64,000 nt of DNA from an uncultured Sphingomonadaceae bacterium (lineage in GTDB: Bacteria; Pseudomonadota; Alphaproteobacteria; Sphingomonadales; Sphingomonadaceae), in NCBI GenBank assembly GCA_947499975.1, contig CANMQE010000006.1, positions 1 to 64,000 of the forward strand, given 5' to 3'. The notes below the pieces were generated by a model that worked only from the letters and a program-made list of their open reading frames with translations, was not told the origin of the DNA and made no database searches. Shown one piece after another: positions 46,601-54,796 of this stretch (its first letter is position 1; each line of letters begins with the position of its first letter). Made by a program: the position numbers and the translations under genes.

Positions 46601-46989
46601 CGGATGATCACGCCGGTCCCCTCGACGGAGAAACGGTCGGGGTCGGAGGTTTTCTCGAAACGACCGATGTTGACGCCGGGAACACGCTGCAATGCTTCGG
46701 TAACCGAACGGTCTGGCAGGGCGCCGACATCTTCGGCCGTGATCACGTCGACGATGGTGTCGGCATTTTCCTTGAAGTCCTGCGCGGACTGCAACGAAGC
46801 GCGAAAGCCGCTGACGATAATCGTATTGACCTCGGCGTCACCGGCTTCCTGCGCAGCTTCTTCCTCGACGGTTTCCTGCGCGAAGGCGACGTTGCTGGCA
46901 GCCATGCACAGGGCCAGGCCGGAAACCCCGGCAAGCGCGCGAGTGCGGTTGCCGAGAAATGCGTTACGAGAATCGATTCGAGCTGACAC
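43651..46989 (-). CDS. TonB-dependent receptor of the beta-glucan locus
   Basis: The 1112-residue product has a signal peptide (ending NVAFAQ). A Ton-box/plug start typical of the carbohydrate-linked Caulobacter-Xanthomonas-sphingomonad receptor group (NTIIVSGFRASLQSAQDFK) follows, then the plug (ALPDRSVTEALQRVPGVNI) and a barrel ending in F (FLVRFDF). The receptors of this group import oligosaccharides by TonB energy. The gene lies between the GH16 gene and a divergent tryptophan-halogenase-like gene, a frequent pairing in these bacteria. Two LacI-type operators lie in its 5' region (47085-47123). Beta-glucan oligosaccharide is the inferred ligand. Confidence 0.92.
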   Translation of the reverse strand: MSARIDSRNAFLGNRTRALAGVSGLALCMAASNVAFAQETVEEEAAQEAGDAEVNTIIVSGFRASLQSAQDFKENADTIVDVITAEDVGALPDRSVTEALQRVPGVNIGRFEKTSDPDRFSVEGTGVIIRGLPYVRSELNGRDIFSATGGRSLSFEDVSPELVGRVEVFKNTTADMIEGQIAGLVNIVTRKPLDRPGLNIAGSIEANYGDLREEWSPTFNILGSNTFDTGIGTFGLQLAYSHSELKSRTDASQVADPCYRNADLSGGCLRVFDVNSGGFGDVQNFTEDNFPPAGSVIVPQYAGVRTTDLDRDREAISAIGQFESNDGRFLVTAEYLRSKATFFTEEFALLGRIDDGVKSPDPRPGTGFTFDDDGLFQTGILTDDVGDAYATPFGLGGIPVDSLRFLRDTETVTEDYSVDVFMELTDRLRFNFEGQMVKSDLQRDAVFGALSTWADIDLDLTGETPNVQFLAPVGAPADYFSSGFYTYYWFGLDSREQNDGEMYTLSGDVEYDISDGFFRKAAFGARWADRDRTTRNTNFSTWGNLSAPWTGRGGCAPWGEGAGCFSEGPGPFGNGFIPGRFYTGLPGQESAIAGGAFTDDFPNYSQLRDPFGDNFQRGEAGTPIPNGEAFFYGGDDFLADYLAGEVDQQWQEITDFSISPERFNLGVNGRSYFNPVTGETTACDVFCPPDISNVTEVTKAAYARIDFGHDFDSGWSLGGNFGVRYVETEVSSDALVGFPQPNQFDDPSIGGNGDGVVQVSEIQNLCQSPVPAGQERRYCQLTGARLDEFASLFTGEVIPDDRDITFDHWLPSFNVRLDSGDGWVFRGAVSKGISRPDLQLFNAGGVLGFSGRVDSGPLLSLDTGNRNLLPVESWNYDLSAEWYFDSVGSITAAGFVKDISGIVSRGTGVVNYTSPTGVSQDVIINGPANDIDGTLYGVEVAYQQVYDFLPGLLSGLGSQLTYTYVNGDDFPNPLISGIGSPSVASAGAPLNGSPFVNRQPLQGISEHTVNATLFYERGPLALRTAYNWRSAFLITPRDDIFPFSPIFQEATGQLDASIFYELTDSIKIGVQGVNLLDEVTETSQVIDFDGTRVTRSAFRNDRRYTFLVRFDF

Positions 46990-47084
46990 GTGCTGCTCTC
47001 CCCTTTGATCCGCCTTCTATTTATCGGGTTCGGATCGCCAAAAACCATGCGCCCACCAGGCGCCACACGGTTTGCATACCAATC

Positions 47085-47123
47085 TTGTGAGCGTTCACAA
47101 TACCAAAAAATGAACGTTCACAA
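47085..47123. promoter_or_regulatory. Two LacI-type operators in the TonB receptor/halogenase divergent region
   Basis: TTGTGAGCGTTCACAA (47085-47100) and AAATGAACGTTCACAA (47108-47123) are near copies of the 16-mer in front of the GH3 gene. Their centres are 23 bp apart, about two helix turns. They lie 96-134 bases upstream of the receptor start and 142-180 upstream of the halogenase start, so one repressor could control both directions. Confidence 0.72.
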
Positions 47124-47264
47124 TTGCGATTGGGCAGTGTAACATTTTTGCATTACCGCCCGATTGTCCTTCATGCAGCATGGACGTTGGGCCAGTTTTG
47201 CTTAACCCCGCAGCGTCGCTAGACCGGCGATGCCGATCGGGGCGGGAGAGGTGAAAGCGAGCGT

Positions 47265-48773
47265 ATGGCAATCGAGAAGATCGTGATCGTTGGTGGAGGC
47301 ACCGCCGGATGGATGGCGGCGGCCGCGCTCTCCCGCCTCAGGAAGAACCGCGAGCTTTCTGTTACCCTGGTCGAATCTGAAACCATCGGCACCGTTGGCG
47401 TGGGCGAAGCCACGATCCCGCCGTTTGTCGATTTCAACCAGCTGCTGGAAGTTGACGAGCGCGAGATGATGGCCGCCGTGCAGGGCAGCTTCAAGCTGGG
47501 CATCCAGTTCGAGAACTGGGGTGCGCTGGGCGACAGCTACATCCACCCTTTCGGCAATTACGGTTACGAGCTTGGCGGCATGTCCTTCCACCACGTGTGG
47601 CACCTGCTGAAAGAGCGGGGCGACAACCGCCCCATCCAGGTTTTCAATGCCGAGACCATGGCTGCCTATTTCGGCAAGTTCGCCCGCACGGCGGATTTCA
47701 AGCGCGATGACCTGCCGCCGATCAACTATGCCTATCACCTTGACGCAGGCCGATATGCCGCGTTCCTGCGCAAATATGCGGAAAGCCGCGGCGTGGTGCG
47801 GCAGGAAGGCCGGATCGACGACGTGACACTGCACGCCGAGACGGGCGACGTTTCGTCCGTCACCCTGGAAAGCGGGGAACGACTGGATGGCGATCTCTTC
47901 ATCGATTGCTCGGGCTTTCGCGGCCTGCTGATCGAACAGGCGCTGGAAACCGGGTACGAGGAATGGACGCATTGGCTGCCGTGCAACCGCGCCGTCGCCC
48001 TGCCCTGCAACCGCGACGATGGCAGCCCGCCCCTGCCCTTCACCCGCGCCACCGCGCACAGCGCGGGCTGGCAATGGCAGGTGCCGCTGCAACACCGCAA
48101 CGGCAACGGCCACGTCTATTGCGATGCCTTCATGGAAGCCGACGAGGCGACCGATATCCTGGTGAACAAACTTGCCGGCAAGCCGACCGCCGATCCCAAT
48201 CACCTGCGGTTCGTCACCGGGCGGCGCAAGAAGTTCTGGAACAGGAACGTCGTGGCGCTGGGCCTTTCCGCAGGCTTCATGGAGCCGCTGGAATCCACCT
48301 CCATCCACCTCATCAACACCGGCATCACCAAGCTGATCGCGGTGCTGTCGCTGGACGGCATCACCGAAGCGCAGCGCGATACGTTCAACCGGCTGACCGG
48401 CACGGAGTATCGCCGGATCCGCGATTTCCTGATCCTGCATTACCACACCACAGCGCGCGACGATTCAGAGTTCTGGAATTACTGCCGCACGATGAGCGTG
48501 CCCGATTCCCTCACCGAAAAGGTGGAGCTGTTCCGCGAGACCGGCCAGATCTTCCGCGAGGAGGACGAGCTGTTCACCGAGACAAGCTGGGCCGCCGTGA
48601 TGATGGGGCAGGGCATCGCGATGAAGGGCCATAACGCGATGGCCGAAACGCTGGATATGCAGACCACCAGGCAGGAAATCGACGAGATCGAGAAATCCAT
48701 CCGCTTCCTGGTGCAGCACATGCCGGGCCACGCCGAATATCTGAACAGGTACTGCCCCGCGCCCGCCGCCTGA
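47265..48773 (+). CDS. Tryptophan-halogenase-family flavoprotein
   Basis: The 502-residue protein has the FAD-binding motif VIVGGGTAGWMAAAAL, the GVGEATIPPFVDF segment, and K77 in SFKLGIQFENW, corresponding to the catalytic lysine (Lys79 of PrnA) that handles hypohalous acid. WQWQVP (269-274) is the halogenase signature WxWxIP with Val for Ile. These motifs suggest a working flavin-dependent halogenase fold, needing a flavin reductase not encoded nearby. In sphingomonads and relatives such genes often sit by sugar-uptake TonB receptors, where the substrate is unknown. It is divergent from the receptor and shares the operator region. Confidence 0.88.
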   Translation: MAIEKIVIVGGGTAGWMAAAALSRLRKNRELSVTLVESETIGTVGVGEATIPPFVDFNQLLEVDEREMMAAVQGSFKLGIQFENWGALGDSYIHPFGNYGYELGGMSFHHVWHLLKERGDNRPIQVFNAETMAAYFGKFARTADFKRDDLPPINYAYHLDAGRYAAFLRKYAESRGVVRQEGRIDDVTLHAETGDVSSVTLESGERLDGDLFIDCSGFRGLLIEQALETGYEEWTHWLPCNRAVALPCNRDDGSPPLPFTRATAHSAGWQWQVPLQHRNGNGHVYCDAFMEADEATDILVNKLAGKPTADPNHLRFVTGRRKKFWNRNVVALGLSAGFMEPLESTSIHLINTGITKLIAVLSLDGITEAQRDTFNRLTGTEYRRIRDFLILHYHTTARDDSEFWNYCRTMSVPDSLTEKVELFRETGQIFREEDELFTETSWAAVMMGQGIAMKGHNAMAETLDMQTTRQEIDEIEKSIRFLVQHMPGHAEYLNRYCPAPAA

Positions 48774-48891
48774 CGGTCAACGCCCTGGACTCTAAAGCCC
48801 GATGGCGCACGTGGGTTTTGCAACCGCGTGTCACAGACCGGTCATGCAAGCTTGCCAAACCGCTGGCTCTTGCAAGGCAAAGCTGGGGCAC

Positions 48892-49566
48892 ATGGATCGC
48901 ATCACGATATTCTCGACCGACGAGCGCGCGGCGCGCTTTGCCGATTTCGTACATGACGATGCGAGATTCCGTTTCGCCCACCTGCCCAGCCAGGGCCCGC
49001 GCGCACTGGCGGACAGCCGCGCGTGGATCTTCGTGGACTGGGTGATGGACGATCTCTCCGGCCTCGAAATGGTGCGCCGCCTGCGCACCGATCCGCAGTT
49101 TGCCGAGGCGCATGTCACCATCGTACTGGAGGAGGACGATCCCGAGGATCGCCGCCGTGCGCTGAAGGCAGGGGCAGACGATTACACCGTCGGCCCGCTG
49201 GACCGTCAGGCCATGCTGGACCGCGTGCTGGCGCTGTTTTCCAACCGTTGCACATGCAACGCCCTGCCCGCCATCGAAGTGGGTGATCTGCATATCAACA
49301 TCGCGGGCGAACAGGCCCGCTGGCAGGACCGGCTGATCGTGCTGCGCCCCAACGAGTTTCGCGTCCTGCGTTTCATGGCGGAGAACCCCAACCGCGTGCT
49401 TTCGCGGCAGGAGCTGATCGGTGCGCTGGGCAAGGATGGCGATCCTGAATACCTGCGCACCGTGGATGTATGGATCAAGCGATTGCGCCGCGGCCTGCGC
49501 GATGCCGGAGCGCAGAACCTGCTGCGCACCGTCCATGGGCGCGGTTACGTGCTCGACCTGATCTGA
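48892..49566 (+). CDS. OmpR/PhoB-like response regulator with degenerate receiver
   Basis: From ATG 48892 the protein has 224 residues: receiver domain about 1-118, then a winged-helix output domain (LRPNEFRVLRFMAENPNRVLSRQELIGALGKD; RTVDVWIKRLRRGLRDAG; IRTVHGRGY-like end LLRTVHGRGYVLDLI). The phospho-acceptor D49 is present (FVDWVMDDLSG). The conserved Thr/Ser is E80 (VTIVLEEDD) and the conserved Lys is G101 (DDYTVGPLD), so normal phospho-switching is doubtful. No histidine kinase is adjacent. The output domain resembles PhoB. It may control the downstream TonB receptor and lipoprotein genes, but this is only positional. Confidence 0.87.
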   Translation: MDRITIFSTDERAARFADFVHDDARFRFAHLPSQGPRALADSRAWIFVDWVMDDLSGLEMVRRLRTDPQFAEAHVTIVLEEDDPEDRRRALKAGADDYTVGPLDRQAMLDRVLALFSNRCTCNALPAIEVGDLHINIAGEQARWQDRLIVLRPNEFRVLRFMAENPNRVLSRQELIGALGKDGDPEYLRTVDVWIKRLRRGLRDAGAQNLLRTVHGRGYVLDLI

Positions 49567-49580
49567 TCGCGAAGAGGTTC

Positions 49581-49615
49581 GAGCAGCCTCTCCGCATCCG
49601 GCGGAAAGGCTGCTC
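49581..49615. terminator. Hairpin terminator between convergent regulator and TonB receptor genes
   Basis: GAGCAGCCTCTCCGC and GCGGAAAGGCTGCTC pair with one mismatch around a 5-base loop, 14 bases after the regulator stop and 9 beyond the receptor stop. It can serve both directions. Confidence 0.7.
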
Positions 49616-49624
49616 TGGTTTGAA

Positions 49625-52306
49625 CTAGAAAGTCAGCGAGACGGACGCTGCGATTTCGGTGCCGCGATCGTAGGTGTTGATCTCCGCACGGTTCACACCG
49701 TCCGTCTGGAATTCCTCGTTACGCCGGCCAAGGATGTTGCGCGCCTCCAGCTTCAGCTCGAGGTCGTTGCCAAGAAGGTCGAAACCCTGCCGCATCACGA
49801 TATCCAGCGTCAGGCCCGGATCCTCCACGATATCGGGCAGGCCGGACGTGCCGCGACTGGTAACGCGCTCGCTTGCGTAGTTCAGCAGCACGGTGAATTG
49901 CTGCAGGCGGTCCACGTCCTCCAGGCTCATCTGGAAATTCACCAGGTGATCCGATTGCCCCGTCAGCGGGACGCCGTCCTGGAAGAGGTTGGACGCCGCC
50001 GTATCGCCGCCTGGGAACAACCGCGTGATATCGCCGTCCGTCACCTCGATCTCGGACTGGGTGTAGGTGTAGTTGCCGATCAGCAGCAGTTCCTTGCTGG
50101 CGAAGAAGCCGCCCCAGTCATACAGGTCGAAGGTGTACTGCGCATCGGCTTCCACGCCCCACAGCGTGGCACTGGGCGCGTTGGCGAAGCTGGTGAGCTG
50201 CGCATTGTCGGAAAAGCTGGAGAACGCCTCGATCGGATTGTCGATCTGCTTGTAGAACCCTGCCAGCGATGCCCTGTCTCCGCCGCCGAAATAATATTCT
50301 GCGCGCATCTCGAAATTGGTCAGCTCGCTGTCGATCAGGAACGGGTTGCCGTTGAACTGGCGATTGGTTTCCGGGTCGTAATAGGTCTGGAAGATGAGCT
50401 CGCGGAACTGCGGGCGGGCCAGCGTCATGGAGGCGTTGGCACGGATCTGCAGATCCTCCATCGGCTCCACCGTCACCGTTGCCGCGGGCAGCCAGTAATC
50501 GTTTCTGATCGCCGTGTTGCTGGCGGAATTGAGCGGCGTGTTGAACACGTCCACCGGGTCCACCGTCTGGTCCGCATCCTCGTATCGCACGCCAAGGTCC
50601 AGCATCACGCCCAGCACCGGCTCCCAGTTGATCTTGCCGTATCCGGCATGAACGGTCAGCGCGGATTGGAAGGCGGGGTCGTTCTGGGTGGATTCGATCA
50701 GGCCGATATCGAAATAATCGATCACCGCATCGCCCAGCAGCAGATCGGGCCGCAGCAGGCCCACGCCATCGGGGAAGCTGGTGGGCGCATTGAACAGGAA
50801 TTCGCGCCGTTCCGAATAGCGATCCGTGTCGGAATAGGCATAGCCCACCGTCAGGCCGAGATTGTCGAACACCGGATAGCTCAGATCGATGCCGCCCGCG
50901 TAAAGTTCTTCCTCAAGGTCGGAGAACACCACCGTGGCATCGCCGGTCTGCCGGTCCAGCACGTTGATGAACTGGTCGCTCAGCGGTCCGCCCGCATTGT
51001 CGCGCACATAGGTGAAGGTGTATTCAAACGGCGCCTCGCGGTTCGTCCGGGCGTAACCGCCGCGCAGGTCCACGCCCAGATCGCCGAACTCCAGCTCCGC
51101 CACCAGCTGCGTATCGATCAGCTGGCGTTCGAACCAGGCTGTCTGCTGCTGCTGGATGCTGTCGTCATCCTGGAAATCCTCGCCTTGGGAAAGGCGCGCG
51201 ATCTTGGAGGTGTCGCGAATGAACAGATTGGTCCAGCGCAACTGGTGATCGCCGATCTCCAGCCCGAAGCCCAGCAGCGCGTTCACCAGCACGGAATTGT
51301 CCGTCACCACGTCGTTGAAATCACTGTCGAGCGTGAAATCGGCGAGGTTGGACTGCTTGGTGATGTCACGCGTGCGCCAGCTGTTACTGACAGAGGCTGT
51401 GGCAACGATGCCCAGCAATCCGTCGCTGAACACGTCCAGCGAATGGCCCGCGGTGATCCCGGCAGACCAGTTGGCGGGAATGTTGCCGATCTTCTGCAGC
51501 AGGATCAGGTTCGGATTGCCCAGCTGCTTTGCGATATCCAGCTGGGTGAAGGCAGAGCCGTTCACGTTCTGCGAAGGATCCAGCGGAACGTCGCTCAGAC
51601 GTTCGCCGCTGTCGAAGAAGGTCTGCAGCGCAGGCGGAATGTCGCGCGTGCCGTCGTCGAAGCCGAACCAGTCGTAATCGGAACCGTAATAACCAAGGCC
51701 GTTGTACAGAGTGGTCTCGGTATTCATGCTGAGGCCGCCGCTGACTTCCAGGAAGCTCTCGTCGGGAATGGCACGGGTGGTGAGATTGATCACGCCGCCG
51801 CCGAATTCACCAGGAAAATTGGCGGAATAGGTTTTCTGCACCAGGCTGGACGACACCACGTTGGTGGGAAAGATATCCAGCGGAACCACACGGCTGAGAG
51901 GCTGCGGCGATGGCAGCGGCAGACCGTTCAGCAGGGCCAGTGAATAGCGATCGCCAAGGCCGCGCACATAGACGAACCCCTGCCCCTGCACCGACAGGCC
52001 GGTAACGCGGTTGAGAGCGCCGGCAATGTCGCCTTCGCCCGTACGCGCGATCTGCTCTGTCGAAAGCACGCTGACGACCTGCGTGGAATTGCGCGTGGGA
52101 TCGCGATTGATCCGCCCCGTCACGATGATGGACCCGCCCGGAATCGAGACATCCGGCTCTTCCACCGGATCGTCTTCGCGCTCCACCTGCTCCTGCGAGG
52201 GAGATAGCGCGCTGCCCGCTGCATCCTGGGCAAGAGCCGCACCCGGAATAGTGAGCGCGGTGGTGAGCAAAAGCGGCCCCGCCAGCCGCTTGCCAGTGAT
52301 ATTCAT
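49625..52306 (-). CDS. TonB-dependent receptor paired with a beta-helix lipoprotein
   Basis: The 893-residue product has a signal peptide (GAALAQ), a linker rich in Glu/Asp, then SIIVTGRINRDPTRNSTQVV and a plug with GALNRVTGLSVQGQGFVYVRG (no N-terminal carboxypeptidase-like domain). The barrel ends in F (ASVSLTF). Several stretches (VRGLGDRYSLALLNGLPLPS; FPGEFGGGVINLTTRA) match a receptor group that regularly sits with a large exported beta-helix lipoprotein, as here. Its start is 102 bp after the lipoprotein stop, with a hairpin between, and the two are in the same direction. Ligand unknown. Confidence 0.88.
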   Translation of the reverse strand: MNITGKRLAGPLLLTTALTIPGAALAQDAAGSALSPSQEQVEREDDPVEEPDVSIPGGSIIVTGRINRDPTRNSTQVVSVLSTEQIARTGEGDIAGALNRVTGLSVQGQGFVYVRGLGDRYSLALLNGLPLPSPQPLSRVVPLDIFPTNVVSSSLVQKTYSANFPGEFGGGVINLTTRAIPDESFLEVSGGLSMNTETTLYNGLGYYGSDYDWFGFDDGTRDIPPALQTFFDSGERLSDVPLDPSQNVNGSAFTQLDIAKQLGNPNLILLQKIGNIPANWSAGITAGHSLDVFSDGLLGIVATASVSNSWRTRDITKQSNLADFTLDSDFNDVVTDNSVLVNALLGFGLEIGDHQLRWTNLFIRDTSKIARLSQGEDFQDDDSIQQQQTAWFERQLIDTQLVAELEFGDLGVDLRGGYARTNREAPFEYTFTYVRDNAGGPLSDQFINVLDRQTGDATVVFSDLEEELYAGGIDLSYPVFDNLGLTVGYAYSDTDRYSERREFLFNAPTSFPDGVGLLRPDLLLGDAVIDYFDIGLIESTQNDPAFQSALTVHAGYGKINWEPVLGVMLDLGVRYEDADQTVDPVDVFNTPLNSASNTAIRNDYWLPAATVTVEPMEDLQIRANASMTLARPQFRELIFQTYYDPETNRQFNGNPFLIDSELTNFEMRAEYYFGGGDRASLAGFYKQIDNPIEAFSSFSDNAQLTSFANAPSATLWGVEADAQYTFDLYDWGGFFASKELLLIGNYTYTQSEIEVTDGDITRLFPGGDTAASNLFQDGVPLTGQSDHLVNFQMSLEDVDRLQQFTVLLNYASERVTSRGTSGLPDIVEDPGLTLDIVMRQGFDLLGNDLELKLEARNILGRRNEEFQTDGVNRAEINTYDRGTEIAASVSLTF

Positions 52307-52370
52307 TATGGGTCCCCTATGGGTCGATCCGAATAATCTTCGCCGCGCGATTGGGCGGCATGGGTGCTGA

Positions 52371-52397
52371 AAGGGGCGCCCGCTCGGGGCGCCCCTT
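52371..52397 (-). terminator. Hairpin between lipoprotein and TonB receptor genes
   Basis: AAGGGGCGCC (52371-52380) pairs with GGCGCCCCTT (52388-52397). It lies 11 bases after the lipoprotein stop. The T-run is only a short TTTC, so it may be a leaky terminator that sets the ratio of lipoprotein to receptor. Confidence 0.55.
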
Positions 52398-52408
52398 CCC
52401 TCACATCA

Positions 52409-54001
52409 TCAAAATGCCGGGATCAGGGTGCATGCCCCGGTGTTGTTGCCGAAGGCCACCGCCGAGGAATCGCACGTCCAGCCTTGCGTCCAGTCATCAG
52501 AGGGCGAAACCGCGCCGATGAAGTCCACGCTTTCGAAGAAGCTGGAAAGCGCGGTGGGATCGAAGATCGGCGAATAGCCGGTTTCGTTCGCGCCGCTCAG
52601 ATAGCCGTTCTGGATGGAGTGGGTGTAATCCTTGTCGTTACCCGTGCCATCGTCGAAAATGCCCTCAGCCTGCGCTGCGGTAACGCCGCCGCTGCCGTCG
52701 CGGAAGTTCGTGGCGCAATCCAGCGCGACCGAATTGAAACGCGGCGGGCCGACATCGTCGAGCCCTGCATTGGCATCGCGGATGGCTTCGGGCGTATCGA
52801 TGCGGATACACGGCGTTGCGCCGGTCGCATCGAAGATCACGCCGTTGTAGAGGCCGTAATCCGTGCCACCGCGGATACGCACCGCCTGGTCGCCCGCACG
52901 GCGCTGGATGAAGGTGAAGTTGCTGATGGTGGTGTTCTGGCGCGGGGTCTGGTCTTCCAGGCCGTTGTTGGAGTCAGCCTCGATGATGGCATCGCCGATG
53001 CCGTCACGCTGGGCCGCCAGCACGAACTGCATGTTCGCCTTCACGCCGGTGTCGGTGTCGAGCGAATCGTCTTCTGCACCCGCGACGATCAGGTTGCTGA
53101 TGTTCACGATGCCGCCGAAGAATTCCACGCCGTCGTCAGACGAGTTGACCGACTGGATGTGGCTGAGCGTGGTGCCCGAACCCGTGCCGCCCGTGGTGAG
53201 CGACTGCAGTTCGTTGTCGCCCGAGAGGACGAAGCCCGAATAGCGGATCTGCACATAGCTCATCGAGCCGGAGGAATCGTCGGGATCGTTGCCGCCGAAG
53301 AAGCTGGGGCTGGAAGCACCTTCCACCTGGCGTTCGCAATCCACCGAACCCGGCGTTGCGAGAGCTTCGAAACAATCCGTCACCGGTGCGCGGCCGGACA
53401 ATACGACGCCGCCCCACTGGCCAGAGGAATTCTCGTTGTTGAGGCCCACCACATTGTCACGGCTGGTGAAGATGATCGGCCTGTCCGCCGTGCCATTGGC
53501 CTGGATGGAATTGCCGCGGGTGACGTTGAGGAAGGAGGAGCCGGCGGCGTAGATGATCACGCCCGGCTCGATGGTCAGTTCCACATTCGTGTCATCCAGC
53601 CCGTCGCTGCTGTCGGCAGTCGGGCCGCCATCGGTGCCCACGTTCACCTGGCCAGGCAGGCGATACAGAAGGCCGTCCACCTGCGGCAGGGTGGTGGATT
53701 GGTTGAAGCGCAGCGGCGTTGCGCAAACGCGCCATTCGTCGCCCGCGGAATTGCTGATGGTGCCCTCGTCCGTCAGCCCTTGCGCATCGGCAATGGTGGG
53801 GCAGCCACCGGCCGGGGTGATCGAACCGCCGGATGTAGGCGCGGGAGTTGGCGCAGGCGCCGGTGTCGGGTTGTTGATCACCACATTGCCGCCCGTACCG
53901 GGGGAAGCGATCTCGTCCGGGCCACAGGCGCTAAGCGCCAGGATCGAACAGCCAAGCATCATGGAGCGAGTATAAATAGTCACAGCAAACGGTCCCCTCA
54001 A
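52409..54001 (-). CDS. Exported beta-helix-like surface lipoprotein
   Basis: The 530-residue product has a lipoprotein signal with lipobox ILALSAC (Cys around residue 26). A Pro/Ala/Thr-rich spacer and then repeats rich in Gly, Ser, Asn and Asp follow (GNSIQANGTADRPIIFTSRD; QWGGVVLSGRAPV; VNISNLIVAGAEDDSLDTD), typical of a right-handed parallel beta-helix. It probably sits on the outer face of the outer membrane and hands a ligand to the TonB receptor encoded next. I see no enzyme motif. The leader upstream is AT-rich, shared with a divergent TPR gene. Confidence 0.78.
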   Translation of the reverse strand: MRGPFAVTIYTRSMMLGCSILALSACGPDEIASPGTGGNVVINNPTPAPAPTPAPTSGGSITPAGGCPTIADAQGLTDEGTISNSAGDEWRVCATPLRFNQSTTLPQVDGLLYRLPGQVNVGTDGGPTADSSDGLDDTNVELTIEPGVIIYAAGSSFLNVTRGNSIQANGTADRPIIFTSRDNVVGLNNENSSGQWGGVVLSGRAPVTDCFEALATPGSVDCERQVEGASSPSFFGGNDPDDSSGSMSYVQIRYSGFVLSGDNELQSLTTGGTGSGTTLSHIQSVNSSDDGVEFFGGIVNISNLIVAGAEDDSLDTDTGVKANMQFVLAAQRDGIGDAIIEADSNNGLEDQTPRQNTTISNFTFIQRRAGDQAVRIRGGTDYGLYNGVIFDATGATPCIRIDTPEAIRDANAGLDDVGPPRFNSVALDCATNFRDGSGGVTAAQAEGIFDDGTGNDKDYTHSIQNGYLSGANETGYSPIFDPTALSSFFESVDFIGAVSPSDDWTQGWTCDSSAVAFGNNTGACTLIPAF

Positions 54002-54251
54002 ACAACCGAGAATCGGAAAAAAACAGCGAAGTGCGTTGTCGCGAGAGGACGGCTAAAGGTGCCGCGTGACAGTTTGGCGTCCGTGTTACAGTCTCGAACG
54101 GCGAACTGTCATAATTTCGGTAAACCATTGATTTTCCGTGCAAATATTTTGGCGCCATTTGAATTATTGCGCTTTTGTGACAATGTTGCAGTTTTATTGC
54201 GTTGTGTTGCGATCCGGCGCAGAATGCAGGCAACGAATTGGGAGAATACTG
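54002..54251. promoter_or_regulatory. Divergent promoter region, lipoprotein gene and TPR gene
   Basis: These 250 bp are clearly AT-richer than the flanks and must carry both promoters. Several CTGTCA/TGACAG and GTGACA-like words occur (54065-54190) but not at the 11-base spacing of a Pho box, so I do not assign an operator. Confidence 0.45.
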
Positions 54252-54614
54252 ATGTTTGTAACTGTCACGAGCGCGATCCTGATGCTTGCCCAGGCTGGTC
54301 CTTCGGCGGCCACCACGCAACCCGATATCGAAACCCGCGAAGTCGAATATGACGCGCTGGCCTCGGGCGAGGCACGCACTGCCATTGCGCAGCTGGAACA
54401 GGCGCGCGCGGATAACCCGGGCGATCCGGCGCTGCTGATCAATCTCGGCGCTGCCTATGCCGCCGTCGGCGAATACGCTCTGGCAGAGACGGCCTATCGC
54501 GAGGCCATCGCCAGCGAAGACCGTTACGAGCTTGAGCTGGCCAATGGCGACTGGATCGATTCCCGCCGCGCAGCCCGCCTTGCCCTGCTCTCGCTGGGAC
54601 AGGCGGCGAATTAA
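54252..54614 (+). CDS. Small exported TPR-repeat protein
   Basis: From ATG 54252 (GGGAG 9 bases upstream) the 120-residue product has a short signal peptide (MFVTVTSAILMLAQAGPSAA). One to two TPR units follow: EARTAIAQLEQARADNPGDP and ALLINLGAAYAAVGEYALAE with AETAYREAIAS. TPRs mediate protein-protein contacts. It is divergent from the lipoprotein-receptor pair, so a role as a periplasmic helper of that system is plausible. The VirB cluster starts 182 bp further on in the same direction but is probably separate. Confidence 0.72.
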   Translation: MFVTVTSAILMLAQAGPSAATTQPDIETREVEYDALASGEARTAIAQLEQARADNPGDPALLINLGAAYAAVGEYALAETAYREAIASEDRYELELANGDWIDSRRAARLALLSLGQAAN

Positions 54615-54796
54615 TCGGCGCGACAGGCTGAACCCTCCATATAGCCGGGTGGCCCATCCGGCAGCGAACCATCGCGACAAGGACCCGGAAGCCGCGCTTT
54701 CGGGTCCGCGCTTGTCCGGGTAGGCTTGCAGGAATTCTTGCTGCACTGTCATGCCGTTGTCATTTGCTGTACGCATTGGCCGAGCTTTGGAGGGCC

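Noticed and set aside
54060..54200. Pho boxes in front of the lipoprotein gene
   Set aside because: CTGTCA-like words occur but not as direct repeats at 11-base spacing, so a PhoB site cannot be claimed.
49898..54352. Long plus-strand frames opposite the TonB receptor and beta-helix lipoprotein
   Set aside because: Both are shadows of genes with signal peptides and family signatures on the minus strand.
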